Origin: Cylindrodendrum hubeiense
Lineage: Eukaryota; Ascomycota; Sordariomycetes; Hypocreales; Nectriaceae
Assembly (NCBI GenBank): GCA_014621425.1
Contig: JAANBB010000165.1
Location: 1-64,000 of the forward strand
Reading direction: 5' to 3'
Length of the DNA: 64,000 nucleotides
Shown here one piece after another: positions 23,278-34,493 of this stretch. The translations under genes were made by a program, and so were the position numbers. Numbering within the stretch: the first letter of the stretch is position 1; the number at the start of each line of letters is the position of its first letter. The notes under the pieces were generated by a model. That model did not search any database, had not been told where the DNA came from, and saw only the letters and a program-made list of their open reading frames with translations.

Positions 23278-26200
23278 TCAACTCTTCAGTGTGGTGCCCA
23301 CGCTGCTCATCTTCTCGCTGACGCGATCGCTCACACTACCCCACCACCTGGGTGCCTTGAGGGTCAAGCGGACTCGTCCCTCTACAATCATGTTGATGAC
23401 GTTGAGGATTGCGAATGTGGTGGAGCCGATAGCGCGGAAGACGGCGAGCGCGGCGACACTCCAGAGGAGGAATTTCAAGTACATGTTGTCGCCAATGCCC
23501 TTGCTGCTGTAAATCTCGGAGACGGCCATGCCGAGGATGCCGTTGCTGATCATCCAACACAACACCATGTAGGTACGGACGCTCTTGTAGTAGTCTTCTT
23601 GCATCTGAGCCTCGCTGATGCCGGGTTCAACAACCTCGAGACGGTCACGGAGGTTCCGCAGCGCTTCGTCATAGCCGCTATCAATGTCAAGCTGCTCACT
23701 TGGCATGTCCAGTTCGACTGTCTGACCCTTGCCCACGGCACCACCCAGGTCAGTCTTCATGACGTTGTCACCCTTGGTACCCCAGGTAACATCGTGGGTG
23801 TTGCAGAAGGCGTAGACCTGGAGGGTACAGATGTAGCTGGGCAAGAGCATGAAGTACTGCCCAGCAGATGTGATCATGTGCCATGGGTCGAGGTACATTA
23901 TCGACATGATGAAATACATTCCGATAGTTGACATGATAGAAACGATGAGGTTTGTAAAAACATTGTTACCCATCGATATATCTCCGTCGTCGGATGTTAG
24001 TTGTCGGACGATAATGTAGATGGTTGCAAAGGTCGTGTACACCATGATAATACTGTAGATGACCATGCTTATCAGATACAGCTTTTTGGCACCCTGTGGG
24101 CGATTACCAAGCGATAAGATAAACTGTGTCGCTATTAGAAGCACACATGAGTAACGCAGGATGTGAAAGATGACGGTTCCGATGTTGTGTCCGAACGGAT
24201 CGATCTTTTTATCGGTCAAACCGCCAGCAACAAAGTAGAAAGTCAGGTAGAAGTTGGCCAGGGAGAAATAGGTAAACATGAGCTGGATGAACTGGTAGAC
24301 GAATTCGATGTGCAGCAAAACTTTGCGGAATATCGTATGGTCCGTCTGCCAGATTTGCTTGAAGTGGACAAGGGAGTAGACGGCGGCGAAGAAGGCACCG
24401 TTGAGCCATCGTCGTCGTTGCGAGATGAATTCAGGAACAGTATCTAGCAAGATGTTAATACATTGAGCTGAGGGGTGTATCGGACAGGGTTTCAACTTAC
24501 CAGGCACATCAGTCTCACCAGTACATCCCTTGACGTATTTCAAGACCCATCTCTCACTTCGTTTAGCGACCAATTCCCAACAGAGGATACGATCTTCAGC
24601 AAGGTACATGTTGGCTGTGAAGACATCGGCGTGTTGTCCGTGGAGCGTCTCGCCCTTGAAATACTGGCTCAGCGGCCCGTGTCCCGTCTCGTCGTTTTGC
24701 AGTGCGTGGAATCGATATGCACTCAGAGCACCGGGAAGCACGGTGATGTAGCCGAAGACAGATTCGAGGGGCTTGTCGAGAATATTGGACATTTTGTACT
24801 CAAAGTTCTGGGACGCGACTAGGGGGTTAAGGAGGTTGACACCCCATTTACCCTTCATGGCTTTGATCTCTCCACAGGCGCCCGCGACGTTCGAGTCAGT
24901 GTCAAAGGCCTTCCACAAGTGATAGAGAGAGTTGCCACCGGGACGTGTTCCCACATCCAGTAGGATGCACACGTTGGGGTTGAGAGCCTTGCCAAAGGCA
25001 TTGAAGAACCATCGGTGTGAGTTCAGCTTTCGCTGGTTCTTTTCCTTTAAGCAGAAAATCATCTGGCAAGGAACAATGCCCTTCTCAGCTCCCTTGAACT
25101 TGAGGTCCGCGTCAAGTGAGACCTGGGTCGTGTACTCGTAGACGTGGGCCTGCACGGCACGGTTGTTGACGTAGTTCTTGGCAATACCGTCCTGGTAGAC
25201 ACCCATTGCTGCGAGGGCGTCCAGCGTGCGAGGATGGATCTTTTCTCGGCCATCAGAGACGATGCAAACAACGATCTTCTGCCATCCAGTCTCGCCCCAG
25301 GTTCGAGAACGGGTGCGGGAGCAGAAATGGGATATGTTTTTCATGACAGCGTGCATGGTGCGGGTAAAACCAATCTCGTCCTCGTTGTACATGGTAACGC
25401 AGATGAACAGCTCAGTCTCGCGGGTGGTACGACCAATTGACTGACGCAGCTTGTATCCTTTGTCAACAAAATCATCGGGATCGCAGGTCACAGCCGTGTA
25501 TCTCATGTGGGTGAACTCGATCTCGTTGCGCCGGGGCAAGAAACTGTAGAGAATCGTGGGGATTTTGCACTCCAGCACGAGCTCACCGTTGATGAGCTGA
25601 ACCTCCTTTTTAGACATTTGGGGCGCGCGAACACCTCGTCGTTCCTGGGCTCCATCGGGAGCCGGTCCATAGAGCTCAGGTTCCGTCTTGTCGTCATAGA
25701 ATTCGGGCTCCTGACTCAGGGTCTCCTGAGAATCAACCGAATGGTATGAGCTGCGGTCTGGTAACGGTCGTGCTTCGCTAAGGTCAGACTCGGGGCCAAA
25801 GACATCGTCGTCGTCGAGGTCAGTAAGAGGAATAGAAACTGTTGCATCGTCTGCGAAAGCATATGAGTTGCGATTTGTGTTTGAGAAGAGTGGTGCAGGA
25901 GGCAGCGGCCGCCGAGGACTTCCACCATATCTGGATGATGGAGTTCCCGGTCGGGGACTACCATCGATGTCGGCGGGCTCATACGTGCCGTTGGTTGGAG
26001 GTGGCCTGGGAAGGTCGGATCTTGAGAGGCCGGATCCTGAGAGGTCAGACCCTGAGATGCCGGATCCTGAGANGNCGGNTCNTGNGANNNCGGATCNTGN
26101 GAGNCCGGATCCTGAGAGGTCNGATCTTGTGAGGCCNGATCCTGAGAGGTCGGACCTGGTGAAGTCGGACCTAGTGAAATCGGACAACCGCGATGTAGGC

Positions 26201-27039
26201 GTCCATGGTCGTTTAGGGGAGCCGGATCGGCCAGCAAAGGGGACGTATGTCGAGTTAGGAGGTCCCATTCGAGGAATATCGTCGCGTATCGAGCCAGTTC
26301 TCGAGGGCGAGGAGCGGACACTAGACTGGTAGTCCAGATTTCGTCTGGGTGTACGGATTCTGACGCGTTTTTGTGAGCTGATGGGGTTCTCTGGTGTCAC
26401 TGGGTACGGTGGCTCCGGTGACAATGGGTACTTGGGAGGCACGGGAGGGTAGTAGTTCAACCCATGATGAGGGCTGTACTCCTTGCGCTGGTCGCTCGCA
26501 CCCAGCGGAATCGGTGGAAGATCCCGGGGCATATCTGCGAATGCGACTTCGCTGGCTGATTTCTGGTCTTGAATCTGCAACTTTGCAGGCTGAGTACCGG
26601 AAAGGCACTTGCCGGGTAGTATGGATGGAGGGTTGGTGATTGAAAGGGTGGTGTCTGGTGGAAGGGCTGGCAGAACTGCTACTTCCTTGCCGTGCCTCTT
26701 CTCCAAGCTGTCGATGTGGTCTGCCTTGGAGGCGGTCGCAGCGTTTGCTTGAGCGCCAGTATTTGGGGGCGCTTTTGAAGATGGACACACAGGAGAGGCA
26801 GGTGGAGGAATCAAGATTGGTGGTTTGAGAGGGGAAGAGGAGGGAAGCGGAGGAGAGAACGAAGCTGGGGATGGGAATGGAGTCGCTACATACGTATAAG
26901 CATCGTAAGGCTCTTCGACCGACGTCAACAGTCTCATGGCGGCGGCATTCTGGCCGGTGGGTGTGTGATGGAGCTCGTCTTCGTCGTACGGCGGGAGGCT
27001 GTAGTCCGGCGGCCGCAAGGGCGTGTGCTGCCCGGCCAT
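23278..27039 (-). CDS. Chitin synthase, division 1 (class I-like), with repetitive N-terminus
   Basis: Plasma-membrane glycosyltransferase polymerising UDP-GlcNAc into chitin. Exons 27039-24501 and 24443-23278 give 1234 residues, longer than the roughly 900-1000 usual for this class because of a Pro/Ser-rich N-terminal ~470 residues. The catalytic region starts near [18 protein letters not shown], with [49 protein letters not shown] and QRRRWLNG, then about seven membrane segments. Intron 24444-24500 (GTAAGT to CTAG) is 57 nt without an in-frame stop, so an unspliced reading looks open; the family reads DVPDTVPEF, supporting its removal. The N-terminus has a pentapeptide minisatellite with 13 ambiguous bases. 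ATG 27039 ([13 protein letters not shown]) is chosen over an upstream in-frame ATG at 27693. Class I rather than II/III is a judgement from motif wording. Confidence 0.88.
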   Translation of the reverse strand: MAGQHTPLRPPDYSLPPYDEDELHHTPTGQNAAAMRLLTSVEEPYDAYTYVATPFPSPASFSPPLPSSSPLKPPILIPPPASPVCPSSKAPPNTGAQANAATASKADHIDSLEKRHGKEVAVLPALPPDTTLSITNPPSILPGKCLSGTQPAKLQIQDQKSASEVAFADMPRDLPPIPLGASDQRKEYSPHHGLNYYPPVPPKYPLSPEPPYPVTPENPISSQKRVRIRTPRRNLDYQSSVRSSPSRTGSIRDDIPRMGPPNSTYVPFAGRSGSPKRPWTPTSRLSDFTRSDFTRSDLSGXGLTRXDLSGSXLXXSXXXXXXXSGSGISGSDLSGSGLSRSDLPRPPPTNGTYEPADIDGSPRPGTPSSRYGGSPRRPLPPAPLFSNTNRNSYAFADDATVSIPLTDLDDDDVFGPESDLSEARPLPDRSSYHSVDSQETLSQEPEFYDDKTEPELYGPAPDGAQERRGVRAPQMSKKEVQLINGELVLECKIPTILYSFLPRRNEIEFTHMRYTAVTCDPDDFVDKGYKLRQSIGRTTRETELFICVTMYNEDEIGFTRTMHAVMKNISHFCSRTRSRTWGETGWQKIVVCIVSDGREKIHPRTLDALAAMGVYQDGIAKNYVNNRAVQAHVYEYTTQVSLDADLKFKGAEKGIVPCQMIFCLKEKNQRKLNSHRWFFNAFGKALNPNVCILLDVGTRPGGNSLYHLWKAFDTDSNVAGACGEIKAMKGKWGVNLLNPLVASQNFEYKMSNILDKPLESVFGYITVLPGALSAYRFHALQNDETGHGPLSQYFKGETLHGQHADVFTANMYLAEDRILCWELVAKRSERWVLKYVKGCTGETDVPGKLKPCPIHPSAQCINILLDTVPEFISQRRRWLNGAFFAAVYSLVHFKQIWQTDHTIFRKVLLHIEFVYQFIQLMFTYFSLANFYLTFYFVAGGLTDKKIDPFGHNIGTVIFHILRYSCVLLIATQFILSLGNRPQGAKKLYLISMVIYSIIMVYTTFATIYIIVRQLTSDDGDISMGNNVFTNLIVSIMSTIGMYFIMSIMYLDPWHMITSAGQYFMLLPSYICTLQVYAFCNTHDVTWGTKGDNVMKTDLGGAVGKGQTVELDMPSEQLDIDSGYDEALRNLRDRLEVVEPGISEAQMQEDYYKSVRTYMVLCWMISNGILGMAVSEIYSSKGIGDNMYLKFLLWSVAALAVFRAIGSTTFAILNVINMIVEGRVRLTLKAPRWWGSVSDRVSEKMSSVGTTLKS
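24444..24500 (-). other. Stop-free 57-nt intron in the chitin synthase
   Basis: Donor GTAAGT, acceptor GCTAG. The length is divisible by three and the translated intron has no stop, so a six-frame reading hides it. It would add 19 residues between DVP and DTVPEF, inside a highly conserved stretch directly before QRRRW. Confidence 0.8.
26013..26187 (-). repeat. 15-bp coding minisatellite (pentapeptide repeat) with ambiguous bases
   Basis: About 12 units of a 15-bp repeat (plus-strand unit GTCGGATCCTGAGAG and variants) inside the chitin synthase N-terminus. It encodes S-D-L-S-G / S-D-F-T-R / S-G-L-S-R type pentapeptides. Thirteen single N bases are scattered from 26073 to 26137, which suggests conflicting reads or collapsed copies rather than a gap. 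Confidence 0.9.
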
Positions 27040-28346
27040 GGTGGTTGACTCGGATGTTGGAATGCGGTCGCGGGTAGAGGCAACGAACAGGAGATTGGCG
27101 ATGCGATGTTGCGATGCGAACGGGGGGTGTTTGGGACCACCAGTGACGGTGTCGCAGAGGGAGAAGAATGGCCGGCAAGCCACCTGTGGACGCGAATTGG
27201 TGTGATGGCGTTGAGAGTCGCGAGGTCTCTCGGAGAGGGATTCTCTAGAATTGGCTGTTTGGGTTGTTGGCTGGTGACGGTCTAAAGAATCAAGTCTGGA
27301 GTCGCCAAACTGCGGTAAGGTCAACCAAATACCTGGAGTGGTCGGCGCTTTCCAAAACGGCGCTGCCAGCGGGGGGGAGGTAGCTCCTCTCCCGGGGAGG
27401 AGCTTGGAGCAACCAAACAAAGAGATTACGTATGGCGGTTGACCTGGCAACAACCGCTTTAGGCGAGTCGACGGTCTCACAGCCTCGCATTGACTCCATC
27501 GGGTGTCGAGGTTTGTTTCGAGAACTGGGATTAAAGGTGCCACACTGTCTTGATTGAACCAATGTGACTGGCTGGCTTTTGGCTTTCGGCGTCGGAGGGA
27601 ATGATGCATCCGTTCGTCTGGGATCTTCAGCGTCGTCCGACACATCCGTGTGTAAGACTTTGGTGGGGAGCGGTGTCTGTGCCACCGTGCCAACGGTAAT
27701 TATCTGCCTACCCTAAAGCAAAGCATTGTGAGAGTGCTTTCTTCTACAGGCCAAAAAGGACTATGTTATCTATCCTTGGGTACTGACTACTCTCTTCTGT
27801 CGTGGCACTTGGGCATTCAAAGAGGTAGGAGAGCATATTGCATATTTCCCACACGTGTTGCTAAGAGCCTACCTATGCGAGCTACGTGGGCGCACTACTT
27901 TTGGATTACCTGCGGAGCAAGAGGCGGTCTAAGTCGCATGGGGATCTAGAACGGACTACAGCTTATTAGGTACAACCTACATTGGCCTAGGGATTCAGTT
28001 GGTGCTTGCCTGATTTCAGGCTGCTAATACCTCGCATGTACAATAATAAATCTCCGGTCAGGGCTGAGTTGGCAACGCTTATGACAGGGGGTCGTGTGAA
28101 TGGCGCACCAGTCGGGCGCCACTACGTCCAAAAGGACGACGTTCAGTAGTCGCTCGCTCAGCCACGATGCGGCCCCAGTTAGGCGGAATCAACACCGCCA
28201 GCTGATGCATTGGTGCCCTCTGTGATGATAATACTGAGGATTCAAAAGACCGACTTTATTCATCATGGTCAGATCTTAAACTGACCGTCTGATGGCCATC
28301 TACGCCTGTAACCCACTTATCTCATCGACTCAACCCTAGCGAAGCC
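27040..28346. promoter_or_regulatory. Divergent upstream region, chitin synthase / Cys-His-rich gene
   Basis: 1.3 kb. The chitin synthase side stays open in frame up to 27693, but that stretch has leader-like composition. The middle (27720-28340) is more AT-rich with several ACCTACAT/TACCT-type steps. No further gene seen. Confidence 0.45.
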
Positions 28347-29894
28347 ATGACAACCAAGGCTGCACCGGGCCCCTGCCGCACCTGTGCCACAGGCCACAGC
28401 TACCACGAGCGCTTTCGCATGTCAGTTGCGGCCACCACTAATCCCGAAGATGGATATTCCTACTGCTCACGCCATCAATGTACCCTCATTGACTGCCCCA
28501 GGCCCCGGGATGGCCTTTCATGGTGGTGCAATGACCACAAGTTGGCGACTCAGGCTCGGGCTAAAGATGCATCCAGTGGGACACCCAGCGTGCCTCCCGA
28601 CCGTAGGGAGTGGGCGTGCCAAGCCTGTACCGCCTATGTGAAAGATCTGGACATCCTCTACTCCAGGAACGGCCTGGTCTTTTGCTCACAGCATCGATGC
28701 AGCTTTTCTGGTTGCGCCGAGCCCCGACATGGCCTCAATTTGTGGTGTCAAGAACACACCAACACCAAGTTTCGAGAGGCTGCTGAAGTTGCAGCTAGTC
28801 TAGCTCCTCACAAGCCCTCGACATATAGGCAACAGAAATGCCAAGTCTGCGGCATCTACTTCACGGATGCAGCCAACACCGCCCTAGACGGACTGGTTTG
28901 TTGCTCACGGCACCGGTGTACCCACCCAGGCTGTCACAAACCCAGGGAAGCAAATGCAACCGCGTCTAGTTTCGGACGGTTCAAACCCTTCGCGAGTGAT
29001 AGGCGCATCTATCTTTGGACCTGCGCTGAGCACAACTCGTCCAATGTACCGCTGTCCGAAGCAACGCAGTCTGAGTTCCGGCGCTGTGATACCTGTGGTG
29101 TCTCTATTAAAGACGGCGGAGTGTGTTACTGCACACGACACCGATGCACCCACCTCGGGTGCCCTAGGCGTCGGGTAGAAGACGCTCGTGAAACCACTTG
29201 GTTCTGTAGCGAGGGCCATTTCACTTCCCCAGCGTTGCCATCGCAGCCAGGGACCCGGACAGCGACACCTCCAACAAAGACAATAAAGCCACCAAAACCA
29301 CCAAAGTCGGCGAAACCTGATCTCCCCCGTCAACCGTCCTGCCAAGCGTGTGAAGCTGGAGACCTAGATCATTCTTCCCGGTCCGCTAGCTTGTGCAGTC
29401 GGCATTGTTGTACATGGTCTGAGTGCAGTTTGCCTCGAGTTGATACCTGGCATTGCTCCACGCATCTAGAATGGGCCCAAATCGGCATTTTTCCCAAGAC
29501 CACTCCTGTTGCCCCTGCTCCTCCCGTTGCCCCTGCTCTTCCAGTAAAGCAGAGGCATTCTCGTGTGAGATCATTGCTCAACTGGAAATCCCTCTTGAAA
29601 CCCCGCAAAGATAACTATACAGACTCACAAGGCTCGGATGAATCCCCGCCATATTCTCAAATAGAGACGAAGGAGCCCCTAATCGAAACTCCCCCCAGAT
29701 ATTCGATAGTCATCAAAGAAGATACAACCCCTCCACCAGAAAAGGAATATCACGAAGTGGGCTGGCATCAGTGCCATGCTCCCGCTTGCCAGGACAGCGT
29801 TCTCAGCGAAGAGGTCTGGGTCTGCCAGAAACATCTAGAACAAGGTTATCATGACCCTGATGATCCTCCTGGCTTCATGGACTGCCCTGCTTGA
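28347..29894 (+). CDS. Orphan protein of tandem Cys/His modules (putative zinc-binding)
   Basis: Single-exon gene, 515 residues; I do not recognise the family. It contains five copies of one module at residues ~10-64, 91-137, 165-229, 247-291 and 332-373, plus a half copy at 476-496. Each full module reads C-x2-C, spacer, C-x2-H-x-C-x4-C-x2-P-R (x3 in places), spacer, W/F-(x)-C-x2-H (C-x3-H in copy 4), giving eight Cys/His ligands, enough for two metal ions. The half copy keeps only C-x4-C and WVCQKH. Linkers after copies 4 and 5 are Pro/Lys- and Pro/Ala-rich and look disordered. No signal peptide, membrane segment or catalytic motif is visible. Metal binding is inferred from ligand spacing; it could be a binding platform for protein or nucleic acid. 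It shares an upstream region with the chitin synthase. Confidence 0.8.
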   Translation: MTTKAAPGPCRTCATGHSYHERFRMSVAATTNPEDGYSYCSRHQCTLIDCPRPRDGLSWWCNDHKLATQARAKDASSGTPSVPPDRREWACQACTAYVKDLDILYSRNGLVFCSQHRCSFSGCAEPRHGLNLWCQEHTNTKFREAAEVAASLAPHKPSTYRQQKCQVCGIYFTDAANTALDGLVCCSRHRCTHPGCHKPREANATASSFGRFKPFASDRRIYLWTCAEHNSSNVPLSEATQSEFRRCDTCGVSIKDGGVCYCTRHRCTHLGCPRRRVEDARETTWFCSEGHFTSPALPSQPGTRTATPPTKTIKPPKPPKSAKPDLPRQPSCQACEAGDLDHSSRSASLCSRHCCTWSECSLPRVDTWHCSTHLEWAQIGIFPKTTPVAPAPPVAPALPVKQRHSRVRSLLNWKSLLKPRKDNYTDSQGSDESPPYSQIETKEPLIETPPRYSIVIKEDTTPPPEKEYHEVGWHQCHAPACQDSVLSEEVWVCQKHLEQGYHDPDDPPGFMDCPA

Positions 29895-30571
29895 TGTGGC
29901 TGACCACCCAGAGTGGCCTGAAGGTTTACTATTTGTGGATCTGATGTGGTTGGGTCCCCGTCAATAGAGAAAGAGCAGTAACGTTACCGATCGAATTGCA
30001 ACCTGCCTGGAGACACCCTAATGCACATCCTTCCTTAGAAAAAAGATTTGCTGAACTCCCTTCGAGGCCGACACCGGCGACATGGAGCCGCCGCACTGCC
30101 GGTCGCGTGAGGTCGTCGTGAGAACCTCGTTGGCAGCCGCCACTCAGCCTGCTCGCCACCTCAACGCAGCTCCTTCTCATTCGCTTTGTGCATGGCCACT
30201 CGCAGAGCATCGAGGTCGTGATGGTTCCCAGTATCTCGTTTCAAGAAGGAGCTAGCCAAGGCCAACTGGTAATGGAAAGAAACCACATGTCTTCGTCCCG
30301 GCGCTAAACACAACCTTCGCAACCTCTCTGGCACCTCCAGCACGAGACAAAAGATCTCCACCACGACATTAAGTTTGCTACATTTAGTTTCTCACAACCA
30401 GACTTTGAGAGTGTTTGTCCTCGCATTGGGAGGGATATAAACCAACGCTCCTCCGCAAACCTATGGATCCAGGCCATCCCCCCACGTCATCAATTCGAAC
30501 AGCACTTCTTCACAGCCTTTTGCGCTATTTGCACCGCTCTTTGCAACATCGCGGCCGAATCGAAAGCAAAT
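29895..30571. other. Intergenic and upstream region of the MFS transporter
   Basis: 677 bases. A 67-codon minus-strand frame (30161-30364) looks somewhat protein-like but has no supporting context. The rest looks like 3' UTR and promoter. Confidence 0.4.
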
Positions 30572-32537
30572 ATGGAGTCACTGGTTCATACCTCGTGTCC
30601 AGAGGGCGTCAGTGAAAGGACTCCTGGAACTAAAGCGACTTCTGCGTTGTTACAGAACCCCCTCGGACACATGAACCATGCCGAAATAATTACTGACGCT
30701 GAAGCATTTGCTGTGGAGAAAGGGTTAGGATGTCATCGTGATGTCTTTCGCAAGGGGGCACTCCTGGCCAAAGTCCACAACTCTCCCCATGGATTCGAGA
30801 CTCTGGATGAGCTTTCGGAGTGCGATAAAGAGATTCTCCGCTACGAGAATAGACACCGCTGGCGCTCTTCACCTTGGATGCTCTACTTCCTCTGCGCTTT
30901 GTGCGCTGGATGTGCCATTGTGCAAGGTATGGACCAGGCCGTCACCAACGGTGCCCAGGTATGACAACGATACCCATATCCTTCAAGGAAGGATGCCATA
31001 CTGACCTGACATTGGTATAGGCCTTTTATTTTGAAGAATTTAATATAAGTGAAGACGCGAGACTGTTACGGGGCTTTATCAATGGAGCCCCGTATGCCTC
31101 TGCCGCTCTGGTCGGGTGCTGGCTGAACGCTCCACTGAACCGGCTCTGGGGCCGCCGTGGCGCTATTGCCATTTCCTGCATCCTCGCTTTCGCAACTAAT
31201 ATCTGGCAGTCGGTTTCTCCGAGTTGGCTTTCGTTGCTCGTCGCTCGCCTCTTCCTTGGCTTGGCCGTTGGCGCCAAATCGAGTACCACGCCCGTCTATG
31301 CTGCTGAGTGTGCCCCCAAGAACATACGCGGCGCCCTCACCATGATGTGGCAAATGTGGACAGCTTTTGGCATCATGCTGGGATTTGTCTCCTCCATCGC
31401 CTTCCAGGAGACAAAAATTCTTGGAGAAGACACTCAGTGGCGCTGGATGATCGGGTCAACGGCACTCCCACCGTTGATCGTCAGCCTCCTCGTCTACCTA
31501 CTGCCAGAGAGCCCTCGTTGGTACATGGACAAGGGAAACTTCCCAAAAGCTTTCGTATCCCTGAAAAAACTCCGTAGCAGTGAGTTGCAGGCGGCCCGGG
31601 ATATGTATCTCGCATGGAAGTTCCTTCAAGTCGAGGAGCAGACTACAAGGGGCGGTGACATCCTCAACACCCTCAAAGAATTCTTCACTGTCCGAAGAAA
31701 CTGGAGAGCTGCCCAGTCTTCTTGGTTCTGCATGTTCATGCAACAATTTTGTGGTGGTGAGTATCCTGTCGAACTCCTTGTGACACCAAATAGAGGCTGA
31801 CACACCCCATAGTGAACGTTATTGCATATTACAGTACTCAGATTTTCAAGGACGCCGGGTACGACAATTCCCAAGCGTTGCTCGCCTCGTTTGGTGGAGG
31901 TGCAATCAACTGGATCTTTGCTCTGCCAGCGATTTGGACGATTGACACATTCGGCCGTCGAAATCTCTTGCTGTTGACACTCCCCATGATGAGCATATGC
32001 TTATTCTGGACTGGACTGAATTTCCGCCTCGAGGAGGGTAGTATCATTCGCACCAGCATGTTGGCAACCAGTGTTTACATTTTCTACGCCGTTTACTCAC
32101 CGGGAATGGGCCCAGTTCCTTTCACCTACAGCGCAGAGGCGTTCCCGTTGCATATACGATCCTTGGGGATGGCTTCAGCCACATCCATTACGTGGGCTTT
32201 CAATTTCCTGCTGAGCTTCTCATGGCCACAAATGGACGATTCGTTTGGAGAGGGCAACGCCTTCTTTTGGTACGCGGCATGGAATCTGGTGGGTTGGGTT
32301 TTCGCCTACTTTCTCCTGCCGGAGACGAAAGCCCTCACCCTTGAGGAATTGGATCTTGTCTTTAGCGTCCGAAACCGTGACCACGCGCGATACTATGCTC
32401 TGCGGTTGATTTGGTACTCACAGAAGATTATGGGGTGGATGACTGGGCAGCACGTTCACCCGATGCCCCCCCTGTACAAGTTGGAAACGGAATCCTCGGA
32501 GATGGTGACGGGCCCAAAGGGCAACAATGAGGTTTGA
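30572..32537 (+). CDS. MFS sugar-porter family transporter
   Basis: Plasma-membrane sugar/polyol proton symporter of the sugar porter family. Exons 30572-30958, 31021-31756 and 31813-32537 give 615 residues with about 12 membrane segments. Family signatures: MDQAVTNGAQ in TM1, LWGRRGA between TM2 and TM3, ARLFLGLAVGAKSSTTPVY then AAECAPKNIRGAL, PESPRWY at the end of TM6, QQFCGVNVIAYYS in TM7, DTFGRRNLL, and PETKALTLEELD after TM12. The ~105-residue N-terminal cytosolic part is long. The wording of TM1 and TM7 recalls the fungal myo-inositol-like group, but the substrate cannot be read from sequence. Introns are canonical (GTATGA/TAG, GTGAGT/TAG). A GGTGAT simple repeat lies just downstream. 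Confidence 0.88.
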
Positions 32538-33545
32538 ATGTTGCGGCCTGATTCACAGGGACAGGGGTAATGACTGGGGTGGTGATGGTGATGGTGATGG
32601 TGATGAATGACGATGGACATGGGTGTAGGGGTCGAATGTGCGCCGGAACTTGGTTGATGGGGCCGTGGAATACCAGTATTCTTTCTAACGTGCCCTTGCC
32701 AACGCCGAGGCACAATTAGTGGGAGTTGGGGTAACGGTTATTAGACTTTGCTGCTCTTAGTGCTAGTGCTAGTGTCCAGTTTTCAGTTACATTTTTATTC
32801 ATCACGGTTCTACCCCATAATCGAGACAGTATCTTGAATTGAGTTGCTCCCTGCGTCCGGGACTCGGGGAGGCGGAAAGGTGAGGTCTACGAGCCCCTCT
32901 ACAACCCCTCTACGCACCCTTCTGTGAAGAGGATGGTGCAACTTGTCTTGTGCAGCCGAGGTTTCATGAGACAATTGTGCTTTTAACTCGGGCTATGCAG
33001 AGGCAATATGGACACTAAGATGTGCTCTAGCTGAAGCACTGGTCCGATTGGGAAGTTTGTGCATGCATTACGTCGCGTTGACATACCAATTTGTGACATG
33101 CTTGCGAGCCACTTGCATAAGGTAGGCTGTCAAGGTTTGTCCAGGTTGGTTGTCCAGGTTGGTTGGGACCTGGAGATGAGCCGAGGCAACTTTGTTGGAG
33201 CCGTTTTGGCATGGGATAGGGTTGAAGCTGACAACAGCCCTGTAGCCTACGGGAGGGGAGATTTGGCTTGTACCCGGGGGGGTTGGCTCCGGATGGTTGG
33301 CCGGCTTGAATGGTGGTTGGCTCGTTGAATCGACTGAGTTTGGAGCGAGGTCGACGGTAACTAGGTGAAGGTGTTCTATGTAGGCGGGTGCGTGGCGTCT
33401 GTCCTGCATTGGCGGAATTTGCAATTATACGACGCACCGTACTCGTCCATACCACGTGCATGATCGGCGCTGTCACAACACATTACGACCGTCCTTCCGG
33501 GATCGCATTTCGATAGTGCAAAAGCCACACCTACACCAGGCTGAA
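32538..33545. other. Intergenic region between transporter and hydrolase
   Basis: 1 kb. It holds a short GGTGAT repeat just after the transporter stop, several GGTTGG steps around 33140-33320, and a CACGTG at 33453-33458 about 90 bases before the hydrolase ATG. No gene supported. Confidence 0.45.
32581..32604 (+). repeat. GGTGAT simple repeat
   Basis: Four perfect GGTGAT hexamers, with degenerate GGTG/GATG extensions on both sides, in the transporter 3' flank. Confidence 0.8.
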
Positions 33546-34493
33546 ATGGATGGTCACAGCGGCACCTCGTCCTCCGGATCGTCCATCGCAGGATCCGTGA
33601 AGCAAGGGTTCGGCCCCGCACACGTGCTAGATCCGCAGCCCGACTACGAGCACACGCACACGGCAGTGATGCTGCATGGCCGGGGAAGCGGGGCGGAGGA
33701 GTTTGCGGAGGAGTTGATGGCGTCGTCGCTCTCGGACGGCCGAAGCCTGCGCGAGGCGCTGCCGGGCTGGCGATGGGTGTTTCCGTCGTCGCGGGACCTT
33801 TGGAGCGCGACGTTCCACGAGCACATGCCGGCGTGGTTCGACGCCCACTCGCTGACGGACCCTGCGGCACGGCAGGACCTGCAGACGGCGGGCATCGAGG
33901 AGTCGGTCAGCTATGTGCGGCGCGTGCTGGAGGAGCAGAGGCGGGATGTGGGTGGTCGGGCTGAGAGGCTGGTCCTGGGGGGCATCAGCCAAGGGGGAGC
34001 TGTCGGCATCTGGGCGCTACTATGCGAGGGCGATCTGGGGAGAGGCCCAGGTGGCTTTGTGGGCAGCAGTACCTGGGTCCCGTTCGGGGATAACCTGGAG
34101 CGCATCTTGCCGTCGTCTGCGTCAGCGGCGCCGTCGATATCCCCAGGACGAGGTGTTGAAGAGTCTCTGGAGTCAGGCGCTGGTGCCGCCTCTCACACCC
34201 TCACGCAGCCAGACGCCACAGCCTACGACCCCTTTGTCCGCGGAATGATTTCCTCGGGCCATGGGACACGGAGAGCTTCCTCTTCTGGAATTCATGTGCT
34301 TCTCGGCCATGGACTGGACGATGCGTACGTGGACGTTGAGCTGGGACGGCAAGCAGCGCGGGTGCTATCGCGGGCAGGACACGGTGTTGACTGGCGGGAG
34401 TACACTGGCGCGGAACAGGAGGGCCACTGGTTCCAGGTTCCTAATCAGATGGATCATGTCTACGAATTTCTCCGTGGGTTTGAGGCGCGGTGA
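33546..34493 (+). CDS. Alpha/beta hydrolase, acyl-protein thioesterase/carboxylesterase-like
   Basis: Serine hydrolase of the phospholipase/carboxylesterase (APT) family; such enzymes cleave thioester- or ester-linked acyl groups in the cytosol. Single exon, 315 residues. Order: oxyanion region VMLHGRGSGAEEFAEEL (~41-57), WRWVFPSSRD, AWFDAHSLTD (the family's W-F-D element), nucleophile elbow LGGISQGGAVG with Ser (~150), HGLDDAYVDVELG supplying the acid (~250), and EGHWFQ supplying His (~295). The segment after SSTWVPFGDNL is an insertion rich in Ser/Ala/Gly compared with canonical APT1. Catalytic Ser, Asp and His all appear present. The in-frame extension upstream would need a GTG start, so ATG 33546 is used. 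The natural substrate is unknown. Confidence 0.8.
   Translation: MDGHSGTSSSGSSIAGSVKQGFGPAHVLDPQPDYEHTHTAVMLHGRGSGAEEFAEELMASSLSDGRSLREALPGWRWVFPSSRDLWSATFHEHMPAWFDAHSLTDPAARQDLQTAGIEESVSYVRRVLEEQRRDVGGRAERLVLGGISQGGAVGIWALLCEGDLGRGPGGFVGSSTWVPFGDNLERILPSSASAAPSISPGRGVEESLESGAGAASHTLTQPDATAYDPFVRGMISSGHGTRRASSSGIHVLLGHGLDDAYVDVELGRQAARVLSRAGHGVDWREYTGAEQEGHWFQVPNQMDHVYEFLRGFEAR

Noticed and set aside
27040..27693. Chitin synthase starting at ATG 27693
   Set aside because: The 218 extra residues have leader-like composition (Ser/Pro/Leu/Arg, GC-driven) and no similarity to chitin synthases; [13 protein letters not shown] is a more plausible start.
30161..30364. 67-codon minus-strand ORF upstream of the transporter
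   Set aside because: The wording is mildly protein-like, but it is short, isolated and without splice partners or recognisable homology.
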